In this document: piece by piece, positions 22,190 through 32,239 of the stretch
Numbering within the stretch: the first letter of the stretch is position 1
Layout of the letters: every line of letters starts with the position of its first letter
Assembly: GCA_007922305.1 (NCBI GenBank)
Contig: ML677344.1
Span: 459,001 to 523,000, forward strand
From: Dermatemys mawii
Taxonomy: Eukaryota; Chordata; Testudines; Dermatemydidae
Direction: 5' to 3'
Length of the DNA: 64,000 bases
Notes under the pieces: generated by a model
The model's database searches: none
The model's input: the letters and a program-made list of their open reading frames with translations, nothing else
What the model was told of the DNA's origin: nothing
Made by a program: the position numbers and the translations under genes

Positions 22190-23215
22190 GTCCACACTTC
22201 ATAAAGGTTGTTGAAAAATTGAAAAGGGTTCAGAAAAGAGCTACAAGAATGATTTCAGATCTGAAAAATGTAGCTTATAGTCAGAGACTGAAGAAGCTCA
22301 ATCTATTTAGTTTATCCAAGAGAAGGTTAAGAGGTAACTTGATCACAGTCTTTAAGTCCACAGCTGGGAAGGGATTTCTGAGTGTAGAAGGTTCTTTAAT
22401 CTAGCAGACAAAGGCGAAATGAGATCCATTGGCTGGGAGCTGAGAATGGACAAATTTAGGCTAGAAACAAGGTGCACATTCGTAGAGCAAAGCGAACTAG
22501 CATTTGGAACAACTTAGCGAGGGATAAAAACGACGAGTATGGTGGCACATTAAAGACTAACATATTTATTTGAGCATAAGCTTTCGTGGGTAAAAAAATC
22601 CACTGCTTCAGATGCATGGAGTGACTTTTTTTTTTTTTACCAATGAAACCTTATGCCCGCATAAATCTGTTAGTCTTTAACATGCCACTGGACTCCTTGT
22701 TGTTTTGGGGGATACAAACTAACACGGCTACTCCTCTGATACTTAGCGAGGGATGTGGTTGGATCGTGATCACTTGAAGTCTTTATATCAAGACTTGATA
22801 CCTTTCTCACCAATACACTCCTCCTCCAGGAGACGTTATGGGAGGAAGGAGGATTTCATATCTGAAACTGACATGCTTGGAGCTCTCCATGACCTTAAAG
22901 CTTGTATTCAGGGAGAGCATGGCTATCTGTTTTTGCAAAGGAGACTACTCAGATTCCAACATAGGGCCTCTCTCGCTTCTTTGGTCTGTTTGCAGCTTCA
23001 GATAAAGGCCGCAGTTACTGCTTCCTCCTGGGATTTTGCTGACCATGCTTATCTTAGTAAAAAAGCAAGATTGTCTCTTGTTTGTTCCGCTTCTCTTAGC
23101 CATTATGGTTCACTGTTCGCTAGGCTTCTGAACCTCTTGACCAGATTCTGGACTTTTGGCTTTTGTCAGGTTTTTACATACACAGCACATGAATTTTGGC
23201 CCTTCCGTTGACTTC
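22190..23215 (+). mobile_element. CR1 LINE fragment interrupted by hairpin SINE
   Basis: From 'ggttcagaaaagagctacaagaatgat' it follows the CR1 post-RT region (KRVQKRATRMISDLKN), breaks at 22525, and resumes at 22741 ('gatgtggttggatcgtgatcacttgaagtc'). Continuation copies lie at 32240-33290 (+) and 44330-45270 (-). All three sit upstream of an OR gene, so this insertion predates the OR duplications. Confidence 0.85.
22526..22740 (-). mobile_element. Hairpin SINE with 14-bp target duplication
   Basis: The 215-bp insert is flanked by exact direct repeats ACTTAGCGAGGGAT at 22512-22525 and 22741-22754. Its interior contains two inverted arms (around 'taaagactaacatatttatttgagcataag' and 'cttatgcccgcataaatctgttagtcttta'), and it ends 'aacacggctactcctctgat'. 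A target duplication of this length points to LINE-mediated insertion. The same insertion at the same CR1 site occurs at about 32605-32825 and, inverted, at about 44735-44935. Confidence 0.9.
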
Positions 23216-23229
23216 AAAGAATTCTACTA

Positions 23230-23700
23230 GATTGGTGAGGAATTATTTCTCTTTACAAAAACCGGGTTCACTCTTCCCCATCAGATCTTGTTCATCTATA
23301 TGTTTGATAATTCTGCTCTTTACTATTGTTTCAGCCAATTTGCCTGGTTTTGAAGTTAGGCTCACTGGCCTGCAATTGCCAGGATCACCTCTGGAACCTT
23401 CTCTAAAAATTGGCATCACATTAGCTATCTGCCAGTCATCTGGTATAGAGCCTGATTTAAATGATGGGTCACATACGACAGTTAGTAGCTCTGCAATTTG
23501 ATATTTGAGTTCCTTCAGAATTCCTGCATCAACCCAGCTGTTCCTGGTGCCTTATTACTATTTAATGTATCAGTTTGTTCCAAAAACACCTCTATTGATA
23601 CCTGGGACAATTCCTCAGATTTGTCAGCTAAAAAGAACAGCTCAGTTATCCGGGGAGTTGGTGGGGAGTTCTCCCCCTGACTTCAATGAGAGCGGGATCA
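23230..23700 (-). mobile_element. CR1 LINE fragment, antisense (RT N-terminal part)
   Basis: The plus strand shows the complement of the CR1 RT start: 'cctggttttgaagttaggctcactggcctgcaattgccaggatca' and 'attggcatcacattagc'. Copies are at 33300-33735 (-) and 43880-44270 (+). Degenerate. Confidence 0.85.
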
Positions 23701-23716
23701 CACTCACAGGCTCTTT

Positions 23717-23930
23717 GGGTTTGTCTACACAGCGAGCGGCGGATAGTTTCACAGCTCGGGTTGACAGACGCAGGCTGGTGCTTCTGGGGGCACTACACTA
23801 AGAATAGCTGGGTAGACGTTGAGGCTCAGAGTCCGAACTTGAGCTACAGCGTCTACACAGCTTGTTTTAGTGAGGTACTAACAATGAGACTTGCTGCCAC
23901 ACGCTGCCACTTGCTGTGTAGATGAACCCT
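23717..23930. mobile_element. MITE-like element with 17-bp terminal inverted repeats
   Basis: The left end GGGTTTGTCTACACAGC and the inverted right end GGGTTCATCTACACAGC differ at two positions. The interior is non-coding. A diverged copy lies at about 33795-33930 (+) and an inverted one at about 43570-43805, again linked to OR genes. A 'ctacacagc' end of this kind is common in hAT-type MITEs. No clear target duplication was seen. Confidence 0.65.
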
Positions 23931-24364
23931 TGGTAATGCTGAGATCAAAATAGCACCACTCAGGCATGTTCCCCGCTGTACCATGGATATACAGGTTGAA
24001 TACCCAGAGTATGCTTCTGAAGGTACTTGGAACATCTTGCTACATGCAGCTTCACATGCCAGGTATTTCTAGGCTTAAAGCATGTGCCTTGTGGCCAGGT
24101 AGACTGGGTACTTCATAGCAGAATGGACACTAAACAATGTGCATCTCCTAGTAGAACGGTACACCTGTTAGGATACTTGTAACCAAGTGGGGTTCATTAC
24201 TCATGACCTGTAATAACATTCTAAAAACGCTAAATGATTTTGCACAGAAAAATATAAGGGTTTGTGTGATTAGTGTTATGGCAACATGTCTGATGAACTC
24301 CACAAGAGGTCAGTTAGCTTTTTCCAAAGCTGAGATTGGCCCCTCATATGTATTTAATTTACAG

Positions 24365-24429
24365 GGTCTGTTCATTCCATGTGTTATGTTTTATTGAAAG
24401 GAAAGACATTGATGTGAGACTTGCAAAAG
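24365..24429 (+). promoter_or_regulatory. OR-3 5' UTR end with start-stop uORF
   Basis: Just after the candidate acceptor 'atttaatttacag' (ends 24364) lies the last untranslated stretch. It contains ATGTGA (an AUG followed at once by a stop) about 18 nt before the receptor ATG. The same ATGTGA is present before OR-4, OR-5 and OR-6. Confidence 0.5.
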
Positions 24430-25464
24430 ATGACACAACAAGACAACCTGTCAGGGTCCAATGGCACAGACTCTGATCCATCCGTGTTCTTCCTGACGGG
24501 GATCCTGGGACTGGAAGCTCTGCACCTCTGGATCTCCATCCTCTTCTTCTCAGTGTTCAGCGTGGCCCTTCTAGGAAACTGCACCCTCTTGTATGTTATC
24601 AAGACAGAGCCTTCCCTCCACAAGCCCATGTTCTATTTCCTCTCCATGTTGGCCGTCATCGACCTGGTTTTATCCACAGCTACCGGGCCAAAAATCCTGA
24701 GCATCTTCTGGTTTAATTCCAGGGAGATCAGCTTTAACACCTGCCTGGTGCAGATGTTTTTCCTTTACTCGTCCTTCATCATGCAGTCTGGTGTGCTGCT
24801 GGCCATGGCCTTCGACAGGTACGTGGCCATATGCAACCCCCTCAGGTACCCCACCATCCTGACCAATTCAGTGATAGCAAAGACAGGGCTAGCAGCTGTG
24901 GCTCGTGCTGTTCTGCTAACAATCCCTCTGCCATTCATCCTCCGGAGGATGCCCTATTGTGGGTCCCACGTCATCCCCCAGATCTACTGTGAGCACTTGG
25001 CCTTGATGAAGCTGGCCTGTGCTGACACCAGTTTCAGTAATATCTATATGATCATCCTAGTTGTCTTCATCATAGGGCTGGATCTGATGTTCATCTGCCT
25101 ATCATATGTCAAGATCCTGAGGGCTGTCTTGAGCCTGGCAACCAAGGAACAGCAGCTCAAAGCTTTTGGCACCTGTGGTTCCCACCTTTGCACCGTCTCA
25201 GTGCTCTACACACCAGTGATCCTTTCCTCAATTATTCTTGGGCTGGGGCTGCAAGTCATCGCTCCGCATGTAAGCATCCTGCTGGCCATTTTCTACCTCC
25301 TCTTTTCTCCCATGATGAACCCCATTGTGTACGGTGTGAAAACCAAACAGCTTCGTGACCAGGTGCTTCTCCTGTTTAAAGGGAAGAGCTTGTTGGCTGA
25401 CCAGCAAGGGGCTGCTGAGCGATCAGGAAGGAGAGGATGCAGGCGAGGTTTTCTGAGTAACTGA
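24430..25464 (+). CDS. Olfactory receptor, class I, family 51-like, extended C-terminus (OR-3)
   Basis: Intact 344-residue odorant receptor. The ATG at 24430 (MTQQDNLSGSNGT) is chosen because the frame before it reaches only a TTG. Signatures: glycosylation sites at N6 (NLS) and N11 (NGT), FLTGILGLEALH, GNCTLLYVIKTEPSLH, MAFDRYVAICNPLRY, LSYVKILRAVLSL, KAFGTCGSHLC, PMMNPIVYG and KTKQLRDQVLLLFKGKS. At the position of the OR-4 stop TAG it has TTG, and a second in-frame TAA is CAA, adding about 23 residues rich in Arg and Gly (..RSGRRGCRRG..). It shares with OR-4 a one-residue insertion in extracellular loop 3 (LQV). Likely functional, but the tail is unusual. Confidence 0.94.
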   Translation: MTQQDNLSGSNGTDSDPSVFFLTGILGLEALHLWISILFFSVFSVALLGNCTLLYVIKTEPSLHKPMFYFLSMLAVIDLVLSTATGPKILSIFWFNSREISFNTCLVQMFFLYSSFIMQSGVLLAMAFDRYVAICNPLRYPTILTNSVIAKTGLAAVARAVLLTIPLPFILRRMPYCGSHVIPQIYCEHLALMKLACADTSFSNIYMIILVVFIIGLDLMFICLSYVKILRAVLSLATKEQQLKAFGTCGSHLCTVSVLYTPVILSSIILGLGLQVIAPHVSILLAIFYLLFSPMMNPIVYGVKTKQLRDQVLLLFKGKSLLADQQGAAERSGRRGCRRGFLSN

Positions 25465-26060
25465 GCCAGCATGCTTGTGGGGGCTTTGTGCATGCTGGGA
25501 TGGGAACTCTACCTCCGACTCACAGGGAGCAATTCCCCCTCCCCGACACAAGCTTAGTGCTGCTGGCTGAAAGGTGATCTTGGCCATGACCTTGTCCTCA
25601 CGCTGCCCCATGCATGTAATGCTGCTAACAAACACGAGTGTGAAGGCTCCATGCACCTTCTCTTGCTGTGCTGGACCATTTGGGCTTTATTATTGATATC
25701 CCCATCCACAGCCATGACACACATGCTGCAGAGTTGCAAATACAGTTCTGGTGCCAAAACATTTCAGTCTGTCCCCAGTTGTTTAACCCAACCGCACAGC
25801 AGCGCAATGCACTAGGTCGAGAGAGGGGGAGAAGAAAGGGTGTATCTGCCTCAAAGAGCACTTCAAAACTCCCCAAATCCTCACCAGAGGGAGCCCAAGC
25901 ACAAAGTATTCAACGTTCACTTTCTGATACTGACAATAAATTAATGAAACAGAGTATTGTCTCTGTGTGTGCAGGGGGTGGGAAAAGCAATAAAATCCTC
26001 AGCAGAAAGTCTTGCTTTACTTTGCTATCACCTTTGTTTCTGTTACCTAAGATATGCTGC
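25465..26060 (+). repeat. 3' flank of OR-3 (duplicated unit)
   Basis: Plus-strand counterpart of the OR-1 3' flank: 'cttgtgggggctttgtg', 'tgctggctgaaaggtgatcttggcc', 'cagttgtttaaccc' and, about 520 bp after the stop, GCAATAAAATCC at about 25989, a candidate poly(A) signal. No coding sequence. Confidence 0.7.
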
Positions 26061-26064
26061 CTCT

Positions 26065-26500
26065 AGCTGCCCAGCACTTTAAATAGCTTTCAGAGCCCCG
26101 CCACCCGAACCTCAGAGCTCTGGCAGCAGGGCTCCGGGAACAGTTTAAAGGGTCCAGGGTGGTGGAGGCAGGAGAGCCCCAGGCTCTTAAATAGCCCAAG
26201 GAATCCTGGGGTAGCAGTGACTGGAACCCCGGGACCTTTAAATCGACACCGGAGACCCACCACCACCTCCCCAGGGGTCCGGTAGCAGGGCTTGGATGTT
26301 ATTTAAAGGATCCAGGGTCCTCCTGCCTCTACCACCCCGGGCTCTTTAAATACCTGCAGGAGCCCTATCGCCGCTACCCCAGGGCTCCGGCAACAGAGCT
26401 CCGGAGAAGATTTAAAGGGCCGCAGGGCATAGCAGCAGCTGGAGCCTGGGGACCTTCAAATTGCCTACAGAGCCTGCCCTGCTTCTTCGGGTAGAGGCCA
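26065..26500. repeat. Degenerate GC-rich tandem repeat with regular TTTAAA motifs
   Basis: Alternating 'ctttaaatagcc' and 'tttaaagggtcc' motifs (near 26071, 26143, 26189, 26241, 26303, 26345, 26411, 26457) are separated by GC-rich 'cagggctccgg' and 'ggagcccggg' segments. The spacing is about 40-75 bp. It looks like an old minisatellite between OR-3 and OR-4. Confidence 0.75.
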
Positions 26501-26790
26501 TGCCTCTTCCAGTATGCCCCCTCCTCCCCCCCCGCCAGATTCCAGAGTATCGGTAAGTCCTTTAAGTTACTTTCACCCCTGACTAGATAGTACTAGATAT
26601 ATCTCTGTTGTAATGTCTGGTCCGAAAGGGAAGCAGTCAGCATCCAGACAGAAACGCTGCAGTAACCCGCCTCACCCACTGGGAGGCGGGGGAGAGCAAT
26701 AGCTGCGGATGGAGCCAGGAGAGACTGGGCTCCTCCAGGACCAAAGTAGGAGCCAATGCCGGCTGTGCGGAGGGAGAGGCAGAGGCGTGG
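26500..26790. repeat. Segment related (inverted) to 41390-41565
   Basis: The stretch 'gtaatgtctggtccgaaagggaagcagtcagcatccagac' through 'agccaggagagactgggctcctccaggacc' is the reverse of 41400-41545 upstream of the OR-6 3' flank. It has no coding content, and no TATA/leader/donor module is visible for OR-4. Confidence 0.6.
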
Positions 26791-27050
26791 TAGGCAGGAT
26801 ACTTGTAACCAAGTGGGGTTCATTACTCATGACTCGTAGTGAGAGTCTAAGAACTTTAAATGATTTCACACAGAAAAATATAAAGGTTTGTATGATCAGT
26901 GTTACTGAAGCATGACTGATGAACTCCACAAGAGGTCAGTTCACTTCTTCCAGAGCTGAGACTGGCCCCTCCTATGTATTTACAGGATCTATTCATTCCA
27001 TGTGTTATGTTTTATTGAAAGGAAAGACATCGATGTGAGACTTGCAAAAG

Positions 27051-28016
27051 ATGACACAACAAGACAACCTGTCAGGGTCCAATGGCACAGATTCTGATCC
27101 ATCCGTGTTCTTCCTGACGGGCATCCCGGGGCTGGAAGCTCTGCACCTCTGGATCTCGGTCCCCTTTTGCTCAATGTTCACCATGGTCATTCTAGGAAAT
27201 TGCACCCTCTTGTATGTTATCAAGACAGAGCCCTCCCTCCACAAGCCCATGTTCTATTTCCTCGCCATGCTGGCTGTCATCGATCTGGTTTTATCCACAG
27301 CCACCATGCCAAAATTACTGAGCATCTTCTGGTTTAATTCCAGGGAAATCAGCTTTAACAGCTGCCTGGTGCAGATATTTTTCCTTTACTCGTTCTTCAT
27401 CATGCAGTCTGGTGTGCTGTTGGCCATGGCCTTCGACAGGTACGTGGCCATTTGCAACCCCCTGAGGTACACCACCATCCTGACCAATTCAGTGATTGCA
27501 AAGATCGGACTTGCATCTTTGGCTCGGGCTGTTCTGCTAACGGTCCCTCTGCCCTTCCTCCTCATAAGGCTGCCCTACTGTGGGTCCCACGTCATCTCCC
27601 ATTGCTATTGTGATCCCATGGCCTTGATGAAGCTGGCCTGTGCTGACACTAGGTTCAATAGCAACTATGGGATCATCATAACTGTCTTCATTGTGGGGCT
27701 GGATCTGATATTCATCTCCCTATCATATGTCAAGATCATGAGGGCTGTCTTAAGGCTGGCATCCAAAGAAGAGCAGCTCAAAGCTTTTGGCACCTGTGGC
27801 TCCCACCTTTATGCCATCTTCGTGGTCTACACACCAGTGATCCTTTCCTCAATAATTCACAGGTTTGAGCTCCAAGTTGTCACCCCTCATGTAAATGTCC
27901 TGCTGGCCAATTTCTACCTCCTCTTTCCACCAGTGATGAACCCCATTGTTTACGGTGTGAAAACCGAACAGATTCGTGACCGTGCTCTTCTCCTGTTCCG
28001 AGGGAAAAGCTTCTAG
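27051..28016 (+). CDS. Olfactory receptor, class I, family 51-like (OR-4)
   Basis: Intact 321-residue odorant receptor. The ATG at 27051 matches OR-3. Signatures: NLS and NGT glycosylation sites, FLTGIPGLEALH, GNCTLLYVIKTEPSLH, MAFDRYVAICNPLRYTTI, LSYVKIMRAVL, KAFGTCGSHLYAIF, PVMNPIVYG and KTEQIRDRALLLF. Odd points: the usual HLC at the TM6 entry is HLY, and K-T-K in the tail is K-T-E. The upstream match to OR-3 begins only at about 26794, and the downstream match ends by about 28400, so it is a short duplicate. It has acceptor-like AGs at 26953 and 26985 but no promoter module of its own. It may be spliced from OR-3's 5' exon or be poorly expressed. Confidence 0.95.
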   Translation: MTQQDNLSGSNGTDSDPSVFFLTGIPGLEALHLWISVPFCSMFTMVILGNCTLLYVIKTEPSLHKPMFYFLAMLAVIDLVLSTATMPKLLSIFWFNSREISFNSCLVQIFFLYSFFIMQSGVLLAMAFDRYVAICNPLRYTTILTNSVIAKIGLASLARAVLLTVPLPFLLIRLPYCGSHVISHCYCDPMALMKLACADTRFNSNYGIIITVFIVGLDLIFISLSYVKIMRAVLRLASKEEQLKAFGTCGSHLYAIFVVYTPVILSSIIHRFELQVVTPHVNVLLANFYLLFPPVMNPIVYGVKTEQIRDRALLLFRGKSF

Positions 28017-28419
28017 TCTGACCAGTAATGGCCTGCTGAGTGATCAGGAAACAGAGGATGCAGGTGAGGTTTTCTGAGTGACTATCTCTCTGCCCTTTGT
28101 GTGTAACACTGCTAAGAAAGATGAGTGTGAAGGCTCCTTGCACCTTCTCTTGCCGTGCTGGACCATCTGGACTTTATTACTGATAGACCCAGTCACAACC
28201 ACAGACACACATGCTGCAGGAACAAATGCACTTGTGGTGTCCAAACATTTGAGAGTTTATCCCCAGTTGTTTAATCCTACCGCACAGCAGGACAGTGCAC
28301 CAGGTCGCTAGAGGGGGACAAGAAAGTGTGTATCTGCCTGAAAGAGCCTGAAAGAGTTTGAAACTTCCCAAATCCTCACCCAAGTGATCTCAGGCACAAA
28401 GTATTCAATGTTCACTGAG

Positions 28420-28920
28420 CCTCAGTCAGGGGTGGGGAGCCATGACAGAGCTATGTTGTGAAGTGCCGAGGGACCATTTCTCTTTATGCTACCCCACAGG
28501 GTGACAGAACTCAGATGTTTTCCAGGGAAAATGAGCCATAGGATCTCTGCAGTGATATCGATGGGGGGTTATTCAGACTATCTGGAATTGTTGATAAACT
28601 GTATCATTTAATCACACTTTGGTTTATTGTCTTGTTATGAATAATACTCAAGAGCCAATGTAACTACTGTCTGACAGGTTTATTAATATGGCCCAGGAAA
28701 AAGGTTTGAGACCATACCAGTCTCCAAAGAGCCGCCCCGTGCAGCGATACTACATTCACCTTCACAGATCGTGTGCTCCCCTACATACAAATTTCATCTG
28801 CTATTATTTATATGATTTTACAAGTGACACATTTCTTTACACATCACTAAACTTCAACCCACCAGTTTGTTCCAGTTCCCTACCTTGTTGTTCTGTTCCT
28901 TGCTTAGCTTTCTTTTAGAT
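28420..28920 (+). repeat. LTR-like dispersed repeat copy
   Basis: Matches 39190-39700 (+), 37420-38060 (-), 54050-54580 (-) and part of 1220-1500 (+). Features shared by the copies: 'gatctctgcagtgatatcgatgg', 'ggtttattaatatggc' (AATAAACC on the other strand) and 'gattttacaagtgacacatttctttac'. The minus strand looks like an LTR with a poly(A) signal, but its ends are not defined. Confidence 0.55.
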
Positions 28921-30130
28921 ATTCACTAGATATCTAGTGTAGATATCTTGTGAATGTCTAGTGAATGCCAGTGAAAATGAGGTAGGAGCAGAAGAGACAA
29001 AGATAGGTGAAGAACAAGTTAACAATTACTTTGAAAAATTAGATGTCATCAAGTGACCAGGGCCGGATGAAATACATCCAAGAATACTCAAAGAGCTGAC
29101 TGAGGAGATATCTGAACCATTAGCGATTATCTTTGAAAAGTCATGAAAGACAGGAGACATTCCACAAGACTGGAAAATGGCAAACATGTACAGTGACCAT
29201 CTATAAAAAGGGGACTAAGGACAACCCGGGAAATTACAGACCAGTCATCTTAACTTCTGTACCCAGAAAGATAATGGAGCAAATAGTCAAGCAATCAATT
29301 TGCAGACATCTAGAAGATAACAAGGTGAGAAGTAACAGTCAGCAGTATTTATCAAGAATAAATCATGTCAAACTAACCTGAGAGATTTCTTTGACAGGAT
29401 AACAAGTCTGTGGATGGGGAAAGAGGTAGATGTGGTGTATCTTGACTTTAGTGAGGCTTTTCATGCTGTCTCTTATGTCCTTCTTATCAACAAACTAGGG
29501 AAATGCAACCTAGATAGAGCTACTATGAGGTGGGTGCAAAACTGGTTGGAAAACCATTCCCAGAGAGTAGTTATCAGTAGTTCACAATCATGCTGGAAGG
29601 GCATAATGAGCGGAGTCCCACAGGGATCAGTTCTGGGTCTGGTTCTGTTCAATATCTTCATTAATGATCTAGATAGTGGCATAGAGAGGACACTTACACG
29701 TTTGTGGACGATACCAAGCTGGCGGTGGAGGGAGTTGCAAGTGCTTTGAAGGATAGGATTAAAATTCAAAATGATCTGGAAAAATTGGAGAAATGGTCTG
29801 AAGTAATTGGGATGAAGTTCAATAAGAACAAATGCAGAGTACTCCAGGAACAATCAGTTGCACACATACAAAAGGGGAAATGACTGCCTAGGACGGAGTA
29901 GTGTGGAAAGGGATCTGGGGGTCATAGTGGATCACAAGCTAAATATGAGTTAACAGTGTAACGTTGTTGCCAAAAAAGCAAAAATCATTCTGGGATGTAT
30001 TAGCAGGAGTGTTGTAAGCAAGACACGAGAAGAAATTCTTCTGCTCTACTCTGTGCTGATTAGGACTCAACTGGAGTATTGTGTGCAGTTCTGGGCAACA
30101 CGTTCAAGAGAAAAACAACAAATATGATTG
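28921..30130 (+). mobile_element. CR1 LINE fragment (RT domain)
   Basis: From 'gatgaaatacatccaagaatactcaaagagctgac' it covers most of CR1 RT: KKGTKDNPGNYRPVILTSVPRK near 29200, EVDVVYLDFSEAFHAVS near 29425, SGVPQGSVLGLVLFNIFINDLD near 29610. A frameshift precedes the catalytic FVDD box near 29700. It ends near 30124 at the same base as the copy at 54575-55424, so the two copies were duplicated together with the following LTR-like sequence. Confidence 0.92.
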
Positions 30131-30410
30131 TTCTTGTGTCAGGCCAGGTGTTTATGGAAAAGGTATGGTTTGCTGAAGATGATTATGCTATTTGTATAAC
30201 AATTCAGAGCTCCACTCTGTTGTTGTGACATTACCGAGTTCCATAAAATATCCTGGCCGGATCTGAAATCTCTTCTTTTGATTTCAAAAGAGAAGACGCC
30301 ATCTTTTATGTCATTCAACCTTCTACCACCAGACACAACCCTCTGCAGTTAAGCTGGTATCAGTGTTTAGTGGGCACAAGGGGGTGTTTTTAAGCTGTTG
30401 AGTTACAAAT
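30131..30410 (+). repeat. LTR-like fragment (copies at 55427-55720 and 47760-48000)
   Basis: The stretch 'atggtttgctgaagatgattatgctatttgtataacaatt' through 'gggtgtttttaagctgttgagttacaaatgattttat' recurs at 55450-55715 and inverted at 47785-47995. Its start resembles the 5' part of the LTR at 48246-48418, suggesting a related LTR family. Confidence 0.55.
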
Positions 30411-30439
30411 GATTTTATCACAGGTCACTATGGTTTTTG

Positions 30440-30800
30440 GCAGGGCTGGCCTTACTATGAGGCAATCTGAGGCAACCGCCTCAGGTACCACATTGTGGGG
30501 TGCTGCCACCAGGACCCAGAGTGTAGAAAATTGTGTCTGCTGCCGGTGCCTATGTATTCTCTCTGCTCTAGATGCACAGAGATGGGGGAGTGCTGGGCTG
30601 GAGGAAGGTGGGCACAAGAGACCTTTCAAAGTTTTGGCCCAAGTGAGTGGGTATGGGGGCATCATTTGAGCTCCCCACCTCAGGAGGTGATTCTCCCACT
30701 ATTCTGGGTCACACGTGGTTCTTATTGTACAAACACTTTTCTCACATTTGCCATCTGACCAACTGGTTTATCCATTTATAACCTATATTTTCTAATAACC
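30440..30800 (+). repeat. Dispersed 'agggctggccttactatgaggca' repeat
   Basis: Same element as 55735-56150. Both contain 'tctgctgccggtgcctatgtattctctctgctct' and continue to 'gtacaattaga'. Non-coding. Confidence 0.6.
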
Positions 30801-30814
30801 ACATGTACAATTAG

Positions 30815-31330
30815 AGGAGAGATCCCCGGACTGCGGGGCGTGCTCTCCTACGAGGGCGTGGAAGAATGTCCAAAAGGCCATAGTGGAGCCCAGGCCAGCC
30901 CCTAAAGGTGGGGTGATAGGGGAGGTCCACCCAGTCTAATGTCACCCTCAGCTCTTCTCTGGTCCCGCCCCTAGCCGTGTCCCTAGCTCCTGGCCCCGCG
31001 CTTGGCCCCATTCTTCACCTTGGCAGGGCTCCGCACCCATTGTAGTCTGGGCTGCCAGCCCCCACCACAGCCTGGTGGCTGCTCTGCTCCTGGCCCTGGG
31101 CCAAACCCCTACCTTCACCACAGCTCCATTCCTGGCCCGGGGGCAAAGCCAGCAGCAGAGCTTCCCTGGCCACTGGCCAGCTTCTCGCCCCCACCACAGC
31201 TCAGCTGCAGCTCTGCTCCCACCCGCAGCCTCGACCCCCATACACCCTGTTTGCATTGTCCCCCCACTCCTGAACCACAGCCCCGCTCCCTGCCTAGCTC
31301 TGGGGGGGCGGCATTGACAGGGATAAGAGA
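30815..31330. repeat. GC-rich dispersed repeat
   Basis: Begins 'gagatccccggactgcggggcgtgctctcctacg' and matches 56160-56440 (+, shorter) and 46440-46990 (-). The many overlapping open frames arise from GC-rich composition in several frames and are not genes. Confidence 0.6.
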
Positions 31331-31779
31331 GAGCACAGCCCTCAGATGTTTGGGGAAAGCTGAACCAGAGACTTCTCTCAAATACTCTGTGTAAGGCAGA
31401 GATCACCTGAATTCACGAGTAGAGCTGTCTTTACCACATCATCTAAAGAAAACGAGTATATGTGTTTAGAAGCAGAGCAGTAAAACTACATTCTGGGATC
31501 TGTGTAAGCAGACAGGGGAATTGTAGACATTTTACAGGGAGAGAGGTGTCACCTTAGCCCCAGACACTGGTTGGCATTTAGCCGCTGCATAAAGTTAGAG
31601 GTTTTTCCCTCTAATATAAAATACAAATTACTTTATGACACCGCATTTTTCTCTCCATTTCTGGAAATAGAACACAGCTCAGAGCTCATATTATTTTAGC
31701 CCCATACACCTGGCCCCCCTGAGCTGCTCAAATTACAGCCCCTACCAAACATACTGCCATAATGACCCAAGACTCTCAA

Positions 31780-31924
31780 CTCCCACCTGGGGAGTAAAGT
31801 CAGCAAGGAGTCATTCGGAGGTATAAATACTCTCACCCAGAGGATCCTGGCCAAGTGGAGACTCCTGCAGTCTGTGTTTACTTCAGCATGTGCTGAGAGG
31901 GAAGAAGACACAGCCAGGGTTCAG
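31780..31924 (+). promoter_or_regulatory. Putative OR-5 promoter and 5' non-coding exon (copy C)
   Basis: CTCCCACCTGGGGAGT at 31780-31795, TATAAATA at 31822-31829, then leader ending GGGTTCAG|GTGAGC (gt at 31925). The nearest plus-strand acceptor before an OR is 'atttaatttacag' ending at 34373, giving a 2.45-kb intron before OR-5. Confidence 0.6.
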
Positions 31925-32239
31925 GTGAGCTGGGGCAGTTTATATTAAAGCTAATCAAGGATCTTTCTAACTAGGAGATGATTAAAGCAAATTGAAAGTT
32001 CTGGGCCAAATCTGCTGTCAGTCACACTGGTGTAATACTTGAATGATTCTGGATTTACACCTGTAGAAGTGAGAGCACAGTGAGGTTGGTCATTTAGAAG
32101 AGAACTATTTAATTCCATCAAAAAAAAATGCGCAGAAATCCCAAGTATTCAAAAAATCGGGGATGTTCAGGTTAATCTCCTTGAATGTAAACACAAGTGA
32201 ATATCAAGTGGAAATAGAGAGGTTTATGGCTTGGAGAGA

